From NCBI RefSeq assembly GCF_900625025.1, contig NZ_LR130583.1:1-64000 (forward strand): a stretch of 64,000 nt of DNA. The letters run 5' to 3'. The notes under the pieces were generated by a model that saw nothing but the letters and a program-made list of their open reading frames with translations, made no database searches and was not told where the DNA came from. Of this stretch, positions 51,067-58,941 are shown one piece after another; the first letter of the stretch is position 1; the number at the start of each line of letters is the position of its first letter. Source of the stretch: Lachnoclostridium sp. Marseille-P6806 (GTDB taxonomy: Bacteria > Bacillota > Clostridia > Lachnospirales > Lachnospiraceae). The position numbers and the translations under genes are program-made.

Positions 51067-52899
51067 ATGAAATACCTGAATAAAATGATTCTGTATTTTG
51101 CCACCATTGCCATCCTGCTCAGCGCCGGCTTTGGCGTCATGATGTTTCGCATCAGCGCCGAATATGAGCTGCACCGCCAGAGGAGCAGCCTTTCTGTAAA
51201 TACGAGGTCGCTGATCACACAGACGGAAAGCTGCCTCGCCGTCATGGATGCGATTCTGAACTATATTCTCTCGGATCCATCGATGCTGGGGAGTATTACG
51301 ATGCTTGGCATGACGAAAAAACGGCAGATTCCCGTCACTATGGTGCAGGAAGCGGAAAGTACGGTCAAGGTAGGGCTTAATACGGAATACATCATCCGCA
51401 ACTCGTACCGGACGGTCTTTTTTAATCAGAACGGCTTTCTCAGCTCCAGCTTTCTCAAGGGAAGCGTCAACAGCCGTCTGGTTGAAACGGCGGAGCCGGG
51501 GGCCATTCCCTATCTGCGGCAGGCAGAGGCGGCCAGGGGAAAGACGGTTCTGGTCGGACCGCACCCGGACAAATGGAGCGCAGTTTCAGCAGAGGTGGAG
51601 GTATACTCCCTGATGAAAGCGGTGCAGGGATACCGCATGGGCTACCTTGAGGTCGAGAATACGGTCGCGAGCCTCGGGGATCTGGAGCAGTCGGATGAAG
51701 GGGCGGAATATGTCATTTTATGCAATGGGACAGAGCTTTTGTACCAGAGCGATCCGGAGCTTTCCGCAGAGCGCATCCGGAGCCTGCTGGATGCGGCGGA
51801 GCCGGGAACGGTCATGCAGGAGGGAAATCTGATTTTTACGAAGCTGGATTCCGGGAAGTATCATTTTTCTGTTCTCTGCTATAAAGATGACGCCAGTTCG
51901 AACACGAGGGCAATGCTCATCATGTCTGCGCTGGCCGCGGCTGTCGTTTTCGGGGTGAGCCTGGCGATCATTATTTTCTGGGCGAACATTCTGGTCCGCC
52001 CGCTAAATGATCTCCGGAGGGTCATCGAACGGACCACGCTTTCAAACCTGAAAGAAAACCGGGTGCAGCCGCTCGCCGGAAAAAATACGACGGACGAGTT
52101 CAAGGCGCTCGCCAATGCCTATGGCTCGATGATCAACCGGCTTGATACGGCGCTTCGCAATGAAAAACGGGCGTCGCTTCTGCAGCTTCAGGCCCAGTTC
52201 GATGTTCTTCAGGCGCAGGTGGATCCGCATTTTCTCTACAATGTATTGAACATTATTTCGGCGCGGGGCGTGATCGACGAGGATGAGTCGATCAGCGAAA
52301 TATGCGGCGCGCTGGCCAATATGCTCCGGTATTCGACCAATAACCGGGAGCGCTATGCGACGCTGGGACAGGAGCTGGAATACCTCGGAAATTATTTTTT
52401 CCTGCTGAAAGCGCGCTATGAGGACCGACTGGAATATCTGATCCGGGTGGAGGACGATATCCGGGGGCAGATTCTGCCGAAACTGTCGCTGCAGCAGATT
52501 GTGGAGAATGCGGTGAAGCACGGTTTCGCGGGCCGGAACGGAATCATGCGGATCCGGGTCATCGGAGAGAAGAGGGACGGCCGGTTTTTGATTTCGGTGG
52601 AGGACAACGGCTGCGGCTTTGCCGAGGACAAGCTGGAGAGCCTGCGGGAGCGCCTTGCCGAGGCGAAGAAGAACCTTGTGACGGGACAGGCTGCGCCGGA
52701 AATGGAAATCGGTGAGATGGGACTTGTGAATACCTATCTTCGCTGTTATCTGTTATATTCAGAGCAGATGGAGTTTCGGATACGAAACACCGGCGGGGGC
52801 GCCGAGGTTTTATTCGGCTCCGTCATGCAGGAAACCGCGTTCGCGGATTTCTCTTTGCAGAGCCTGCCCGGGGAGCGCAGGCAGAAAGGAAAGACATGA
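51067..52899 (+). CDS. YesM-like sensor histidine kinase (system 2)
   Basis: A 610-aa kinase starting at ATG 51067. Membrane helices lie at about residues 8-26 and 281-304 and flank an extracellular sensor domain. HAMP is followed by the motif QVDPHFLYNVLNIISARGV (near residue 387) and an ATPase domain with IVENAVKHGF and VEDNGCGFAEDKL. Its partner is probably the YesN-like regulator at 45897. The start lies directly downstream of a structured element that could affect translation. The stop overlaps the GH78 gene by four bases. Confidence 0.9.
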   Translation: MKYLNKMILYFATIAILLSAGFGVMMFRISAEYELHRQRSSLSVNTRSLITQTESCLAVMDAILNYILSDPSMLGSITMLGMTKKRQIPVTMVQEAESTVKVGLNTEYIIRNSYRTVFFNQNGFLSSSFLKGSVNSRLVETAEPGAIPYLRQAEAARGKTVLVGPHPDKWSAVSAEVEVYSLMKAVQGYRMGYLEVENTVASLGDLEQSDEGAEYVILCNGTELLYQSDPELSAERIRSLLDAAEPGTVMQEGNLIFTKLDSGKYHFSVLCYKDDASSNTRAMLIMSALAAAVVFGVSLAIIIFWANILVRPLNDLRRVIERTTLSNLKENRVQPLAGKNTTDEFKALANAYGSMINRLDTALRNEKRASLLQLQAQFDVLQAQVDPHFLYNVLNIISARGVIDEDESISEICGALANMLRYSTNNRERYATLGQELEYLGNYFFLLKARYEDRLEYLIRVEDDIRGQILPKLSLQQIVENAVKHGFAGRNGIMRIRVIGEKRDGRFLISVEDNGCGFAEDKLESLRERLAEAKKNLVTGQAAPEMEIGEMGLVNTYLRCYLLYSEQMEFRIRNTGGGAEVLFGSVMQETAFADFSLQSLPGERRQKGKT

Positions 52900-55127
52900 A
52901 GCAGAAGAGGTCGTGGATCCGTCCGGCAGAGGACATGGGGGATATCGTTCCGGAATTTCTCGGCGTATTCCGGCCGCAGGACAAGGCGGTGGAGAGCGCG
53001 CAGCTCTCCATTACCGGCATGGGAGTGTATGCCGCGAAACTGAATGACCGGCGCGTCGGAGACTTTATTCTTGCGCCGGGCTGGACGGTTTACGAGAAGA
53101 GGCTCCAGTATCAGAGCTATGATATTGCCGGGCTGCTGCGCCGGGGAGAGGAAAACCGTCTGTCGGTGCTTCTGGGGAAAGGCTGGTATCGGGGACGACT
53201 GGTCGGCTGGCAGGGGAGCGCGGTGCAGGAGTCCCGCCGGAGTATGCCGGCGGGACTGTGGGCCTGTGTCCGCATCGACTATGAGGACGGCAGCTTTGAT
53301 GAATTCTGTACGGATGAGACGTGGAGGGTCCGGGAGAGCCGCGTCCGTCTTTCGGAAATCTATGACGGCGAAATCTACGACGCCTCTCTCACCCTGACCG
53401 GGGCCGCGGAGGCGGAGCCCGCCGTGGTATTCGACGGTCCGGATGATACTCTCATCGAGCAGGAGGGGGAGGAGATCCGTGAGCAGGAGCAGCTTACCGT
53501 ACGGCGCATCATCACGACGCCGAAAGGAGAGACGGTGCTCGACTTCGGTCAGGAGATTACCGGTTATGTCAGGATCAGTCTCACGGCAGAGAACGGGGAC
53601 GCTGTGGACCTCTCGTTCGGTGAGATGCTGGACGCGGAGGGAAATTTCTACCGGGACAATTACCGCAGCGCCAGGGCGCAGTACCGCTATATCTGCCGCG
53701 GCGGCCAGCAGGAATATCAGACGCTTCTTACGTTCTACGGCTTCCGCTATGTGAGGGTGAATGCGTTTCCGGGCGGTCCGGCGGCCGCAAAGCCGGAGAA
53801 TTTCACCGGCATCGTCATCCATTCCGACATGGAGCGGATCGGAGAGCTCGTGACCGGCTGCGCCCCATTGAACCGCCTTGTCAGCAATGCGGTCTGGTCG
53901 CAGAAGTGCAATTTTGTCGATGTGCCCACGGACTGTCCGCAGAGGGATGAACGCCTTGGCTGGACCGGCGACGCACAGGTCTTTATCCGCACGGCGTGCT
54001 ACAACTATGATGCGGAGCGTTTTTATGGAAAGTGGCTTGCCGATCTTGCGGCGGATCAACGGGAGGACGGAGCGGTTCCGCATGTCTCTCCGGATCTTCT
54101 GCGGGCGGAGCGCCCCAGCGCCGCTTGGGGCGACGCGATGACGATCTGCCCGTGGGAGGTCTATCAGGCGTACGGAAATGCGGAAATTCTGAGCCGTTTC
54201 TTTGACAATATGAAGCGCTGGGTCGACTACATCACCGGAGCGACGGCAAAGTCCGGCCTCTGGGCGGGAGGAGAGCACTACGGCGACTGGCTCGGGCTGG
54301 ATGCGCCAGCGGGGAGCTACAAGGGCTCCAGCCGTGAGGAACTGATCGCGACCGCATTCTACGCGCGGTCGACGGAGCTTGTCGTGAAAGCGGCCAGGGT
54401 GCTGCAGAAAGCTCCGGAGCTGATCCGGGAATATGAGCAGCTCTGGCAGAGGATCCGCGCGGCGTTCCAGGAGGCTTATCCGGTCTATGAGACACAGACG
54501 GAGTGCTGCGTGGCGGTGGAATTCGGCCTGGCTGCCGATTTGCAGGGGACGGCGGATCAGCTCGCGCGGATGGTGCGGGAGGTCGGCGTACAGCTTCGCA
54601 CCGGGTTTGTCGGAACGCCGTATCTTCTTCGTGTGCTCAGCCGCTATGGGTACTGTGATCTGGCGTATTCGCTCCTTTTAAGGAGAGAGTATCCGTCATG
54701 GCTGTATCCGGTGGAGCACGGAGCGACTACGATCTGGGAGCACTGGGACGGCGTGATGGAGGACGGCGGCTTCTGGAGCACCGACATGAATTCTTTCAAT
54801 CACTACGCTTACGGCGCGGTACTCGACTGGCTGTACGGAGAGGCAGCGGGCATCCGCACGGCGGAGACTGCGCCGGGCTATGAGAGGGCGGTCATCGAGC
54901 CGCATCCGGACGAGAGGCTCGGCTTCCTGAAAGGCCGGCTGATGACGGCGCGGGGCGAGATCGTATCGGAGTGGGAGTACGTGCGGGACACCACGGAGAG
55001 CGAGCCTGCCGTCCGCTACGTCATCACGACGCCGGTGCCGGCGACGATCGTGATCGACGGCACGACATATGAAAGGGGCCCGGGGAGCTATCTGTTTTTC
55101 AGGGATGCTGCGGCGGGGAGGATTTGA
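52896..55127 (+). CDS. GH78 alpha-L-rhamnosidase
   Basis: A 743-aa glycoside hydrolase releasing terminal L-rhamnose from glycosides or polysaccharides. Residues about 35-165 form the N-terminal beta domain (TGMGVYAAKLNDRRVGDFIL; LQYQSYDIAGLLRRGEENRL). A second beta domain (PKGETVLDFGQEITGYVRI) follows, and the catalytic (alpha/alpha)6 barrel carries the GH78 signature DCPQRDERLGWTGDAQ (about 345-361) and YPVEHGATTIWEHWDG. No signal peptide is visible, so it probably acts in the cytoplasm on imported rhamnosides. It is translationally coupled to the kinase gene. Confidence 0.92.
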   Translation: MKQKRSWIRPAEDMGDIVPEFLGVFRPQDKAVESAQLSITGMGVYAAKLNDRRVGDFILAPGWTVYEKRLQYQSYDIAGLLRRGEENRLSVLLGKGWYRGRLVGWQGSAVQESRRSMPAGLWACVRIDYEDGSFDEFCTDETWRVRESRVRLSEIYDGEIYDASLTLTGAAEAEPAVVFDGPDDTLIEQEGEEIREQEQLTVRRIITTPKGETVLDFGQEITGYVRISLTAENGDAVDLSFGEMLDAEGNFYRDNYRSARAQYRYICRGGQQEYQTLLTFYGFRYVRVNAFPGGPAAAKPENFTGIVIHSDMERIGELVTGCAPLNRLVSNAVWSQKCNFVDVPTDCPQRDERLGWTGDAQVFIRTACYNYDAERFYGKWLADLAADQREDGAVPHVSPDLLRAERPSAAWGDAMTICPWEVYQAYGNAEILSRFFDNMKRWVDYITGATAKSGLWAGGEHYGDWLGLDAPAGSYKGSSREELIATAFYARSTELVVKAARVLQKAPELIREYEQLWQRIRAAFQEAYPVYETQTECCVAVEFGLAADLQGTADQLARMVREVGVQLRTGFVGTPYLLRVLSRYGYCDLAYSLLLRREYPSWLYPVEHGATTIWEHWDGVMEDGGFWSTDMNSFNHYAYGAVLDWLYGEAAGIRTAETAPGYERAVIEPHPDERLGFLKGRLMTARGEIVSEWEYVRDTTESEPAVRYVITTPVPATIVIDGTTYERGPGSYLFFRDAAAGRI

Positions 55128-55138
55128 GAGCAGGAGCT

Positions 55139-56122
55139 TCATTCCGTAAATGGAAACCGTCGGTATTCCCTCGGCGACATTCCATAATTGCGCCGGAACA
55201 GCCGGTGGAAGAAGCTGGTGTTCTCGTATCCCACAGCGGCGGAGATCTCATCGACGGAGAGCATGGTGTTCCGGAGCAGGAAGCAGGCCTGTGAGAGCCG
55301 CTTTTCCTGCAGCAGCAGGCGGAACGTGCTGCCGGTTTCCGCCCGGACGAGACGGCTCAGCGAGCTCAGATCCATGCGGTTTTCGGCGGCAAAGCCGGAC
55401 AGGGAGGCCTCCCGGTATTCCGTCTCGATGTAGGAGAGGAGGCGGATGATGAGCTGCTGCTCATAGGAGGCCTCCGGCGTCCGTATCTCGCCCGCGCAGT
55501 TCATGAGGTACAGAAACAGGAGCCCCATGCCGGTTTGCGAGAGCGTCCGCCGGTTGGGGACGTCGTTCAGCATGGTCCAGATGAGGTTTTCCATCAGATT
55601 TTGTACGGGCAGGTTTTCCGCGACGCGGAAATACAGATAATTTCCGCCCCGATCCGTGTCGGTCAGACAGCCGATGATGAAGTCGCGGAGCGGGCTCTCC
55701 TCCCTCGCGATCATGCGCAGGGAGGAATCAAAAAAAGACGGGCGAATCATGAAGTTCACGGCGATGTCATGCCGGCCGGCGGGGAGGATCTCCTGAACGG
55801 CGTGCCGGTTCAGAAAAAGGAGATCCCCCTCTTTCAGAATAATGCGGCTGCCGTCGATGATGTGCGTGGTCGCGCCGCGGCACATGTAGACGAACTCGAT
55901 GAAATTATGCGTGTGCTTTGGAAAATGCAGAAAGCGCACATGAGGGCGGATGTCGATCTGCCGTCCGTTGGCGAGCACGATGGAGGAATCGATTTCATTT
56001 TCGGACGCGCCCGCAGAATCGGCGCGGTAGTAGAGCGTCCGGTCGACCTCCGTTTTTCCCTGAAGTATCTTCCTCTCTTCTTCGGTGATCCGGCTGAGCC
56101 GGTTCAGCAGGTCACGGTTCAT
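55139..56122 (-). CDS. AraC-family regulator with cupin sensor domain
   Basis: A 327-aa regulator. ATG 56122 has GGAGG nine bases upstream. The N-terminal cupin-like domain (FLHFPKHTHNFIEFVYMCRG; GDLLFLNRHAVQEI) probably binds a sugar. The C-terminal AraC DNA-binding domain shows ENRMDLSSLSRLVRAETG and ISAAVGYENTSFFHRLFRRN. It lies between the GH78 and rhaA genes and is divergent from rhaA, so control of rhamnose catabolism, as with RhaS/RhaR, is likely by inference. Confidence 0.88.
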   Translation of the reverse strand: MNRDLLNRLSRITEEERKILQGKTEVDRTLYYRADSAGASENEIDSSIVLANGRQIDIRPHVRFLHFPKHTHNFIEFVYMCRGATTHIIDGSRIILKEGDLLFLNRHAVQEILPAGRHDIAVNFMIRPSFFDSSLRMIAREESPLRDFIIGCLTDTDRGGNYLYFRVAENLPVQNLMENLIWTMLNDVPNRRTLSQTGMGLLFLYLMNCAGEIRTPEASYEQQLIIRLLSYIETEYREASLSGFAAENRMDLSSLSRLVRAETGSTFRLLLQEKRLSQACFLLRNTMLSVDEISAAVGYENTSFFHRLFRRNYGMSPREYRRFPFTE

Positions 56123-56377
56123 TTTCGGACTCCTCCTTAGCGGAACGCGCAAACGCCCGCCGCTTCTGTTCTTTTCCTTGATTGTATTTATGATTATATT
56201 ATACGATATGCCGCTCGCGGATTCTCTATCGGGAATTTCAAAAACGGACGCTTTTTATTGTGAGTGCGGACCTTATCAGGAACGCTTTTTTCTGGAATAA
56301 TGATGTCATGGTGCAGAAGTCCGGCACAGGGCCGGCGCTGCGGGTAAATGCTTTCAGGGGATGCAGGAGGTTGCGCA
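56123..56377. promoter_or_regulatory. Divergent promoter region, AraC regulator / rhaA
   Basis: This gap is more AT-rich than its surroundings. On the minus strand TATAAT occurs near 56201, suited to the AraC gene. On the plus strand TTGATT and TATACG near 56178-56205 are weak candidates. GGAGG at 56366 serves rhaA. No clear operator was resolved. Confidence 0.35.
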
Positions 56378-57628
56378 ATGACATTACAGGAACGCTATGA
56401 AGAGGCGAAGCGCCGCTATGCGGAGCTCGGCGTCGACACGGACAGGGCCATCGGGGCGGCGGAGGGGATCCGTCTTTCGATGCACTGCTGGCAGGGCGAC
56501 GATGTGGTCGGCTTTGACCAGAAAGGGCCGCTGTCGGGCGGCATTCAGACGACCGGGAATTATCCGTACAAGGCGACGACGCCGGAGCAGCTGATGCAGG
56601 ACATGGACAAGGTTCTGTCCTATGTGCCGGGGCATCATAAGATCAATCTGCACGCGAGCTATGCGATTTTTGAGGAGGGGGAGTGGGCCGACCGCAACAG
56701 GCTCGAGCCGAAGCACTTTGCCCGCTGGGTCGAGTACGCAAAGGCGCACGGTCTCGGCATCGATTTCAATCCCACGCTGTTCTCGCATCCGCTGGCGGCG
56801 GATGCGACGCTCTCGTCGGAGAATGAGGAGGTGCGGCGATTCTGGATCGAGCACTGTATCGCCTGTCTTAAAATCACGGAATATTTTGCCCGGGAGACCG
56901 ACCAGCCGAGCCTCATGAACATCTGGATCCCGGACGGCTTCAAGGATATTCCGGCGGATCGGAAAGGACCGAGAGCGAGGCTGAAAAATTCCCTCGACCA
57001 GATCATCTCGGTTCCGTATGATCACGATGCGGTCTATATTTCGGTCGAATCCAAGGTGTTCGGCATCGGCCTTGAGTCCATGACGGTCGGCTCGCACGAG
57101 TTCTACATGAATTATGCGGCGAAAAACAACCTGCTGTGCCTCATCGACACAGGGCATTTCCATCCGACGGAGAATGTGGCGGATAAGCTCTCCTCGCTGC
57201 TGCTGTTCGGCGACCGGATGGCGTTGCATGTCTCGCGCCCGGTGCGCTGGGACTCGGATCATGTCGTTCTGTTTAATGACGATCTGAGGGAGCTTGCGCA
57301 GGAAATCGTGCGCAACGATCCGCAGAGATTCTTTATCGGAATGGATTACTTCGACGCTTCGATCAACCGCGTCGCGGCATGGACCAACGGGATGCGGAGC
57401 ATGGAAAAGGCTCTGCTGTACGCGGAGCTCACGCCGAACGCCGAGCTGGCAAGGCTTCAGGAGGAGCGCAGCTTCACGAAGCTGATGAGCCTGCGCGAGG
57501 CGGTCAAGGTCATGCCGTTCGGTGATGTGTGGGATTATTACTGTGCTAAAAACGGCGTCCCGCAGGAAACGGAGTGGTTTGCCGACTGCGAGGCATATGA
57601 AAAGGAGATCGCGGCGGTCAGAGGCTGA
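56378..57628 (+). CDS. rhaA: L-rhamnose isomerase
   Basis: A 416-aa enzyme converting L-rhamnose to L-rhamnulose in the cytoplasm, using divalent metal. ATG 56378 is placed seven bases after CAGGAGG. The family sequences are clear: LSMHCWQGDDVVGFD, the metal-site regions HKINLHASYAIFEE and IDFNPTLFSHPLA, LCLIDTGHFHPTENVADKLS, and ALHVSRPVRWDSDHVV. Length is normal. No rhamnulokinase or rhamnulose-phosphate aldolase is in the window. A terminator follows. Confidence 0.96.
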   Translation: MTLQERYEEAKRRYAELGVDTDRAIGAAEGIRLSMHCWQGDDVVGFDQKGPLSGGIQTTGNYPYKATTPEQLMQDMDKVLSYVPGHHKINLHASYAIFEEGEWADRNRLEPKHFARWVEYAKAHGLGIDFNPTLFSHPLAADATLSSENEEVRRFWIEHCIACLKITEYFARETDQPSLMNIWIPDGFKDIPADRKGPRARLKNSLDQIISVPYDHDAVYISVESKVFGIGLESMTVGSHEFYMNYAAKNNLLCLIDTGHFHPTENVADKLSSLLLFGDRMALHVSRPVRWDSDHVVLFNDDLRELAQEIVRNDPQRFFIGMDYFDASINRVAAWTNGMRSMEKALLYAELTPNAELARLQEERSFTKLMSLREAVKVMPFGDVWDYYCAKNGVPQETEWFADCEAYEKEIAAVRG

Positions 57629-57659
57629 GCTTTTGTCCCGGCCGTGCGATGAATATGGT

Positions 57660-57697
57660 CAGCGTCTTCCCGGAGAGCGGGGAGGCGCTGATTTTTT
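57660..57697 (+). terminator. Terminator after rhaA
   Basis: CAGCGTCTTCCC (57660-57671) pairs with GGGGAGGCGCTG (57679-57690) with two G-T pairs, followed by ATTTTTT. rhaA is therefore probably transcribed alone. Confidence 0.85.
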
Positions 57698-57769
57698 ATG
57701 CGGGCTTGCATAGAGTGTGGCACGGAAGTACACAAAAGAAGGGGACGTTTTTTGTGAAGAATCCCACTA

Positions 57770-57814
57770 TTGACGGAGAACGGTGCGATATTATAATAAA
57801 TGCAAACGGTTGCA
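57770..57814 (+). promoter_or_regulatory. Promoter and LacI-type operator for the GH13/importer operon
   Basis: TTGACG (57770-57775) and TATAAT (57792-57797) are 16 bp apart. TGCAAACGGTTGCA (57801-57814), a palindrome with the central CG typical of LacI-family operators, covers the likely transcription start. It lies 75 bp before the LacI-family gene, so autoregulation of the whole operon is likely. Confidence 0.75.
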
Positions 57815-57888
57815 TAAGAAATAAATGCATTAAATGCGGGATATAAAGAAAAATAACGCATACGATTGCAAAGGCGGGAGGCGTGATT

Positions 57889-58941
57889 ATGTCGGCGACG
57901 ATCAAGGACATTGCAAAGCTTGTCGGGGTATCTCCGTCCACGGTATCCAGAGCGCTGAACGGGAGCTCTCTCATCTCCGGGGAGACGAGGAACAGGATAC
58001 AGAAAGCAATGAAGCAGCTCGATTATCACCCCAACAGTCTGGCCAAGAGCTTTGCGACGGGCAGCACCGGCACGATTGCCCTGATCATCGACGCGGACAA
58101 CGAAAAGGACTTTGCCAATAATTTTTTCAACCGCAGCATGTTTGCGATGGAGCGCATCGCGCAGGCAAACGGCTACAATCTGCTCATCACAAACGACAAT
58201 GAGAAGCGCCGGGTGATCAGCTCTCTGGTGTATGAGAAAAAGGCGGACGGCCTCATCATCCCCTCGTCCAGCGTCAATCTGCATCTGATGGCCATGCTGG
58301 ATAAGGAGCGCTTTCCGTATGTCGTCATGGGAAGCCCCGCGATACTGAGCGATCAGCTCGCATGGGTCGATGTGGACAATGAGCAGGGAAGCGGCATCGC
58401 GGTGCGGCATCTGGCGGAGGAGGGGTACAGACGTCCCGCGCTGGTCATTGAGAATGAGGAAACGGTCTTTGCAAAGAGCCGTGTGCAGGGCTTTCGAAAG
58501 GCGGTAAGAGAGCTGGAGGGCGGAGGAAGCGCCGTGATCTGCTGCACGCCGGACGAAGCGGCGCTCGGGGAGGAGCTTGCGGCCGCTCTGGAGGGAGGCC
58601 GGTGCGACGCGTTTCTCTGCGCCAACAATGAGCTGGCGTTCCGGACGCTGCAGCTGCTTCGGGCGCGCGGGCTCCGGGTTCCGGAGGATATCGGGCTGGT
58701 GACCTTTGACAATTATCCGTTTGCCGAATATATGGATCCGCCGGTCACCGCGGTGGATGTGGACACGTATGAGCTGGGACGGATGGCGGCGGAGTATCTG
58801 TTTTTCAGGATCAAAAACAGGGAGCAGAGGCCGGAGAGACGGCTCCTCAGGACAGAACTGATCCCGCGCGCCTCCTCCGGCCGGAGGGGAGAAAAAGCAG
58901 ACAGCGCCTGCGCAGAGCGGCAGGCAGGAGGGAAGCGTTGA
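57889..58941 (+). CDS. LacI-family transcriptional regulator
   Basis: A 350-aa repressor. ATG 57889 lies seven bases after GGGAGG; a GTG two codons upstream is less likely. The helix-turn-helix and hinge (TIKDIAKLVGVSPSTVSRAL; NGSSLISGETRNRIQKAM; LDYHPNSLAKSFATG) occupy residues 1-60, followed by a periplasmic-binding-like sensor domain. As the first gene of the operon, with a palindromic operator at its promoter, it probably represses the GH13 and importer genes until the sugar is present. Its 3' end overlaps the GH13 start. Confidence 0.92.
   Translation: MSATIKDIAKLVGVSPSTVSRALNGSSLISGETRNRIQKAMKQLDYHPNSLAKSFATGSTGTIALIIDADNEKDFANNFFNRSMFAMERIAQANGYNLLITNDNEKRRVISSLVYEKKADGLIIPSSSVNLHLMAMLDKERFPYVVMGSPAILSDQLAWVDVDNEQGSGIAVRHLAEEGYRRPALVIENEETVFAKSRVQGFRKAVRELEGGGSAVICCTPDEAALGEELAAALEGGRCDAFLCANNELAFRTLQLLRARGLRVPEDIGLVTFDNYPFAEYMDPPVTAVDVDTYELGRMAAEYLFFRIKNREQRPERRLLRTELIPRASSGRRGEKADSACAERQAGGKR

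Noticed and set aside
52746-54278. Minus-strand open frame of about 510 codons opposite the GH78 gene
   Set aside because: It is antisense to conserved GH78 sequence and shows the low-complexity composition of a shadow frame.
57683-57697. GCGCTGATTTTTT after rhaA as independent proof of the dispersed repeat
   Set aside because: This stretch is fully explained as the 3' arm and T-run of the rhaA terminator, so it counts only as weak support for the repeat family.
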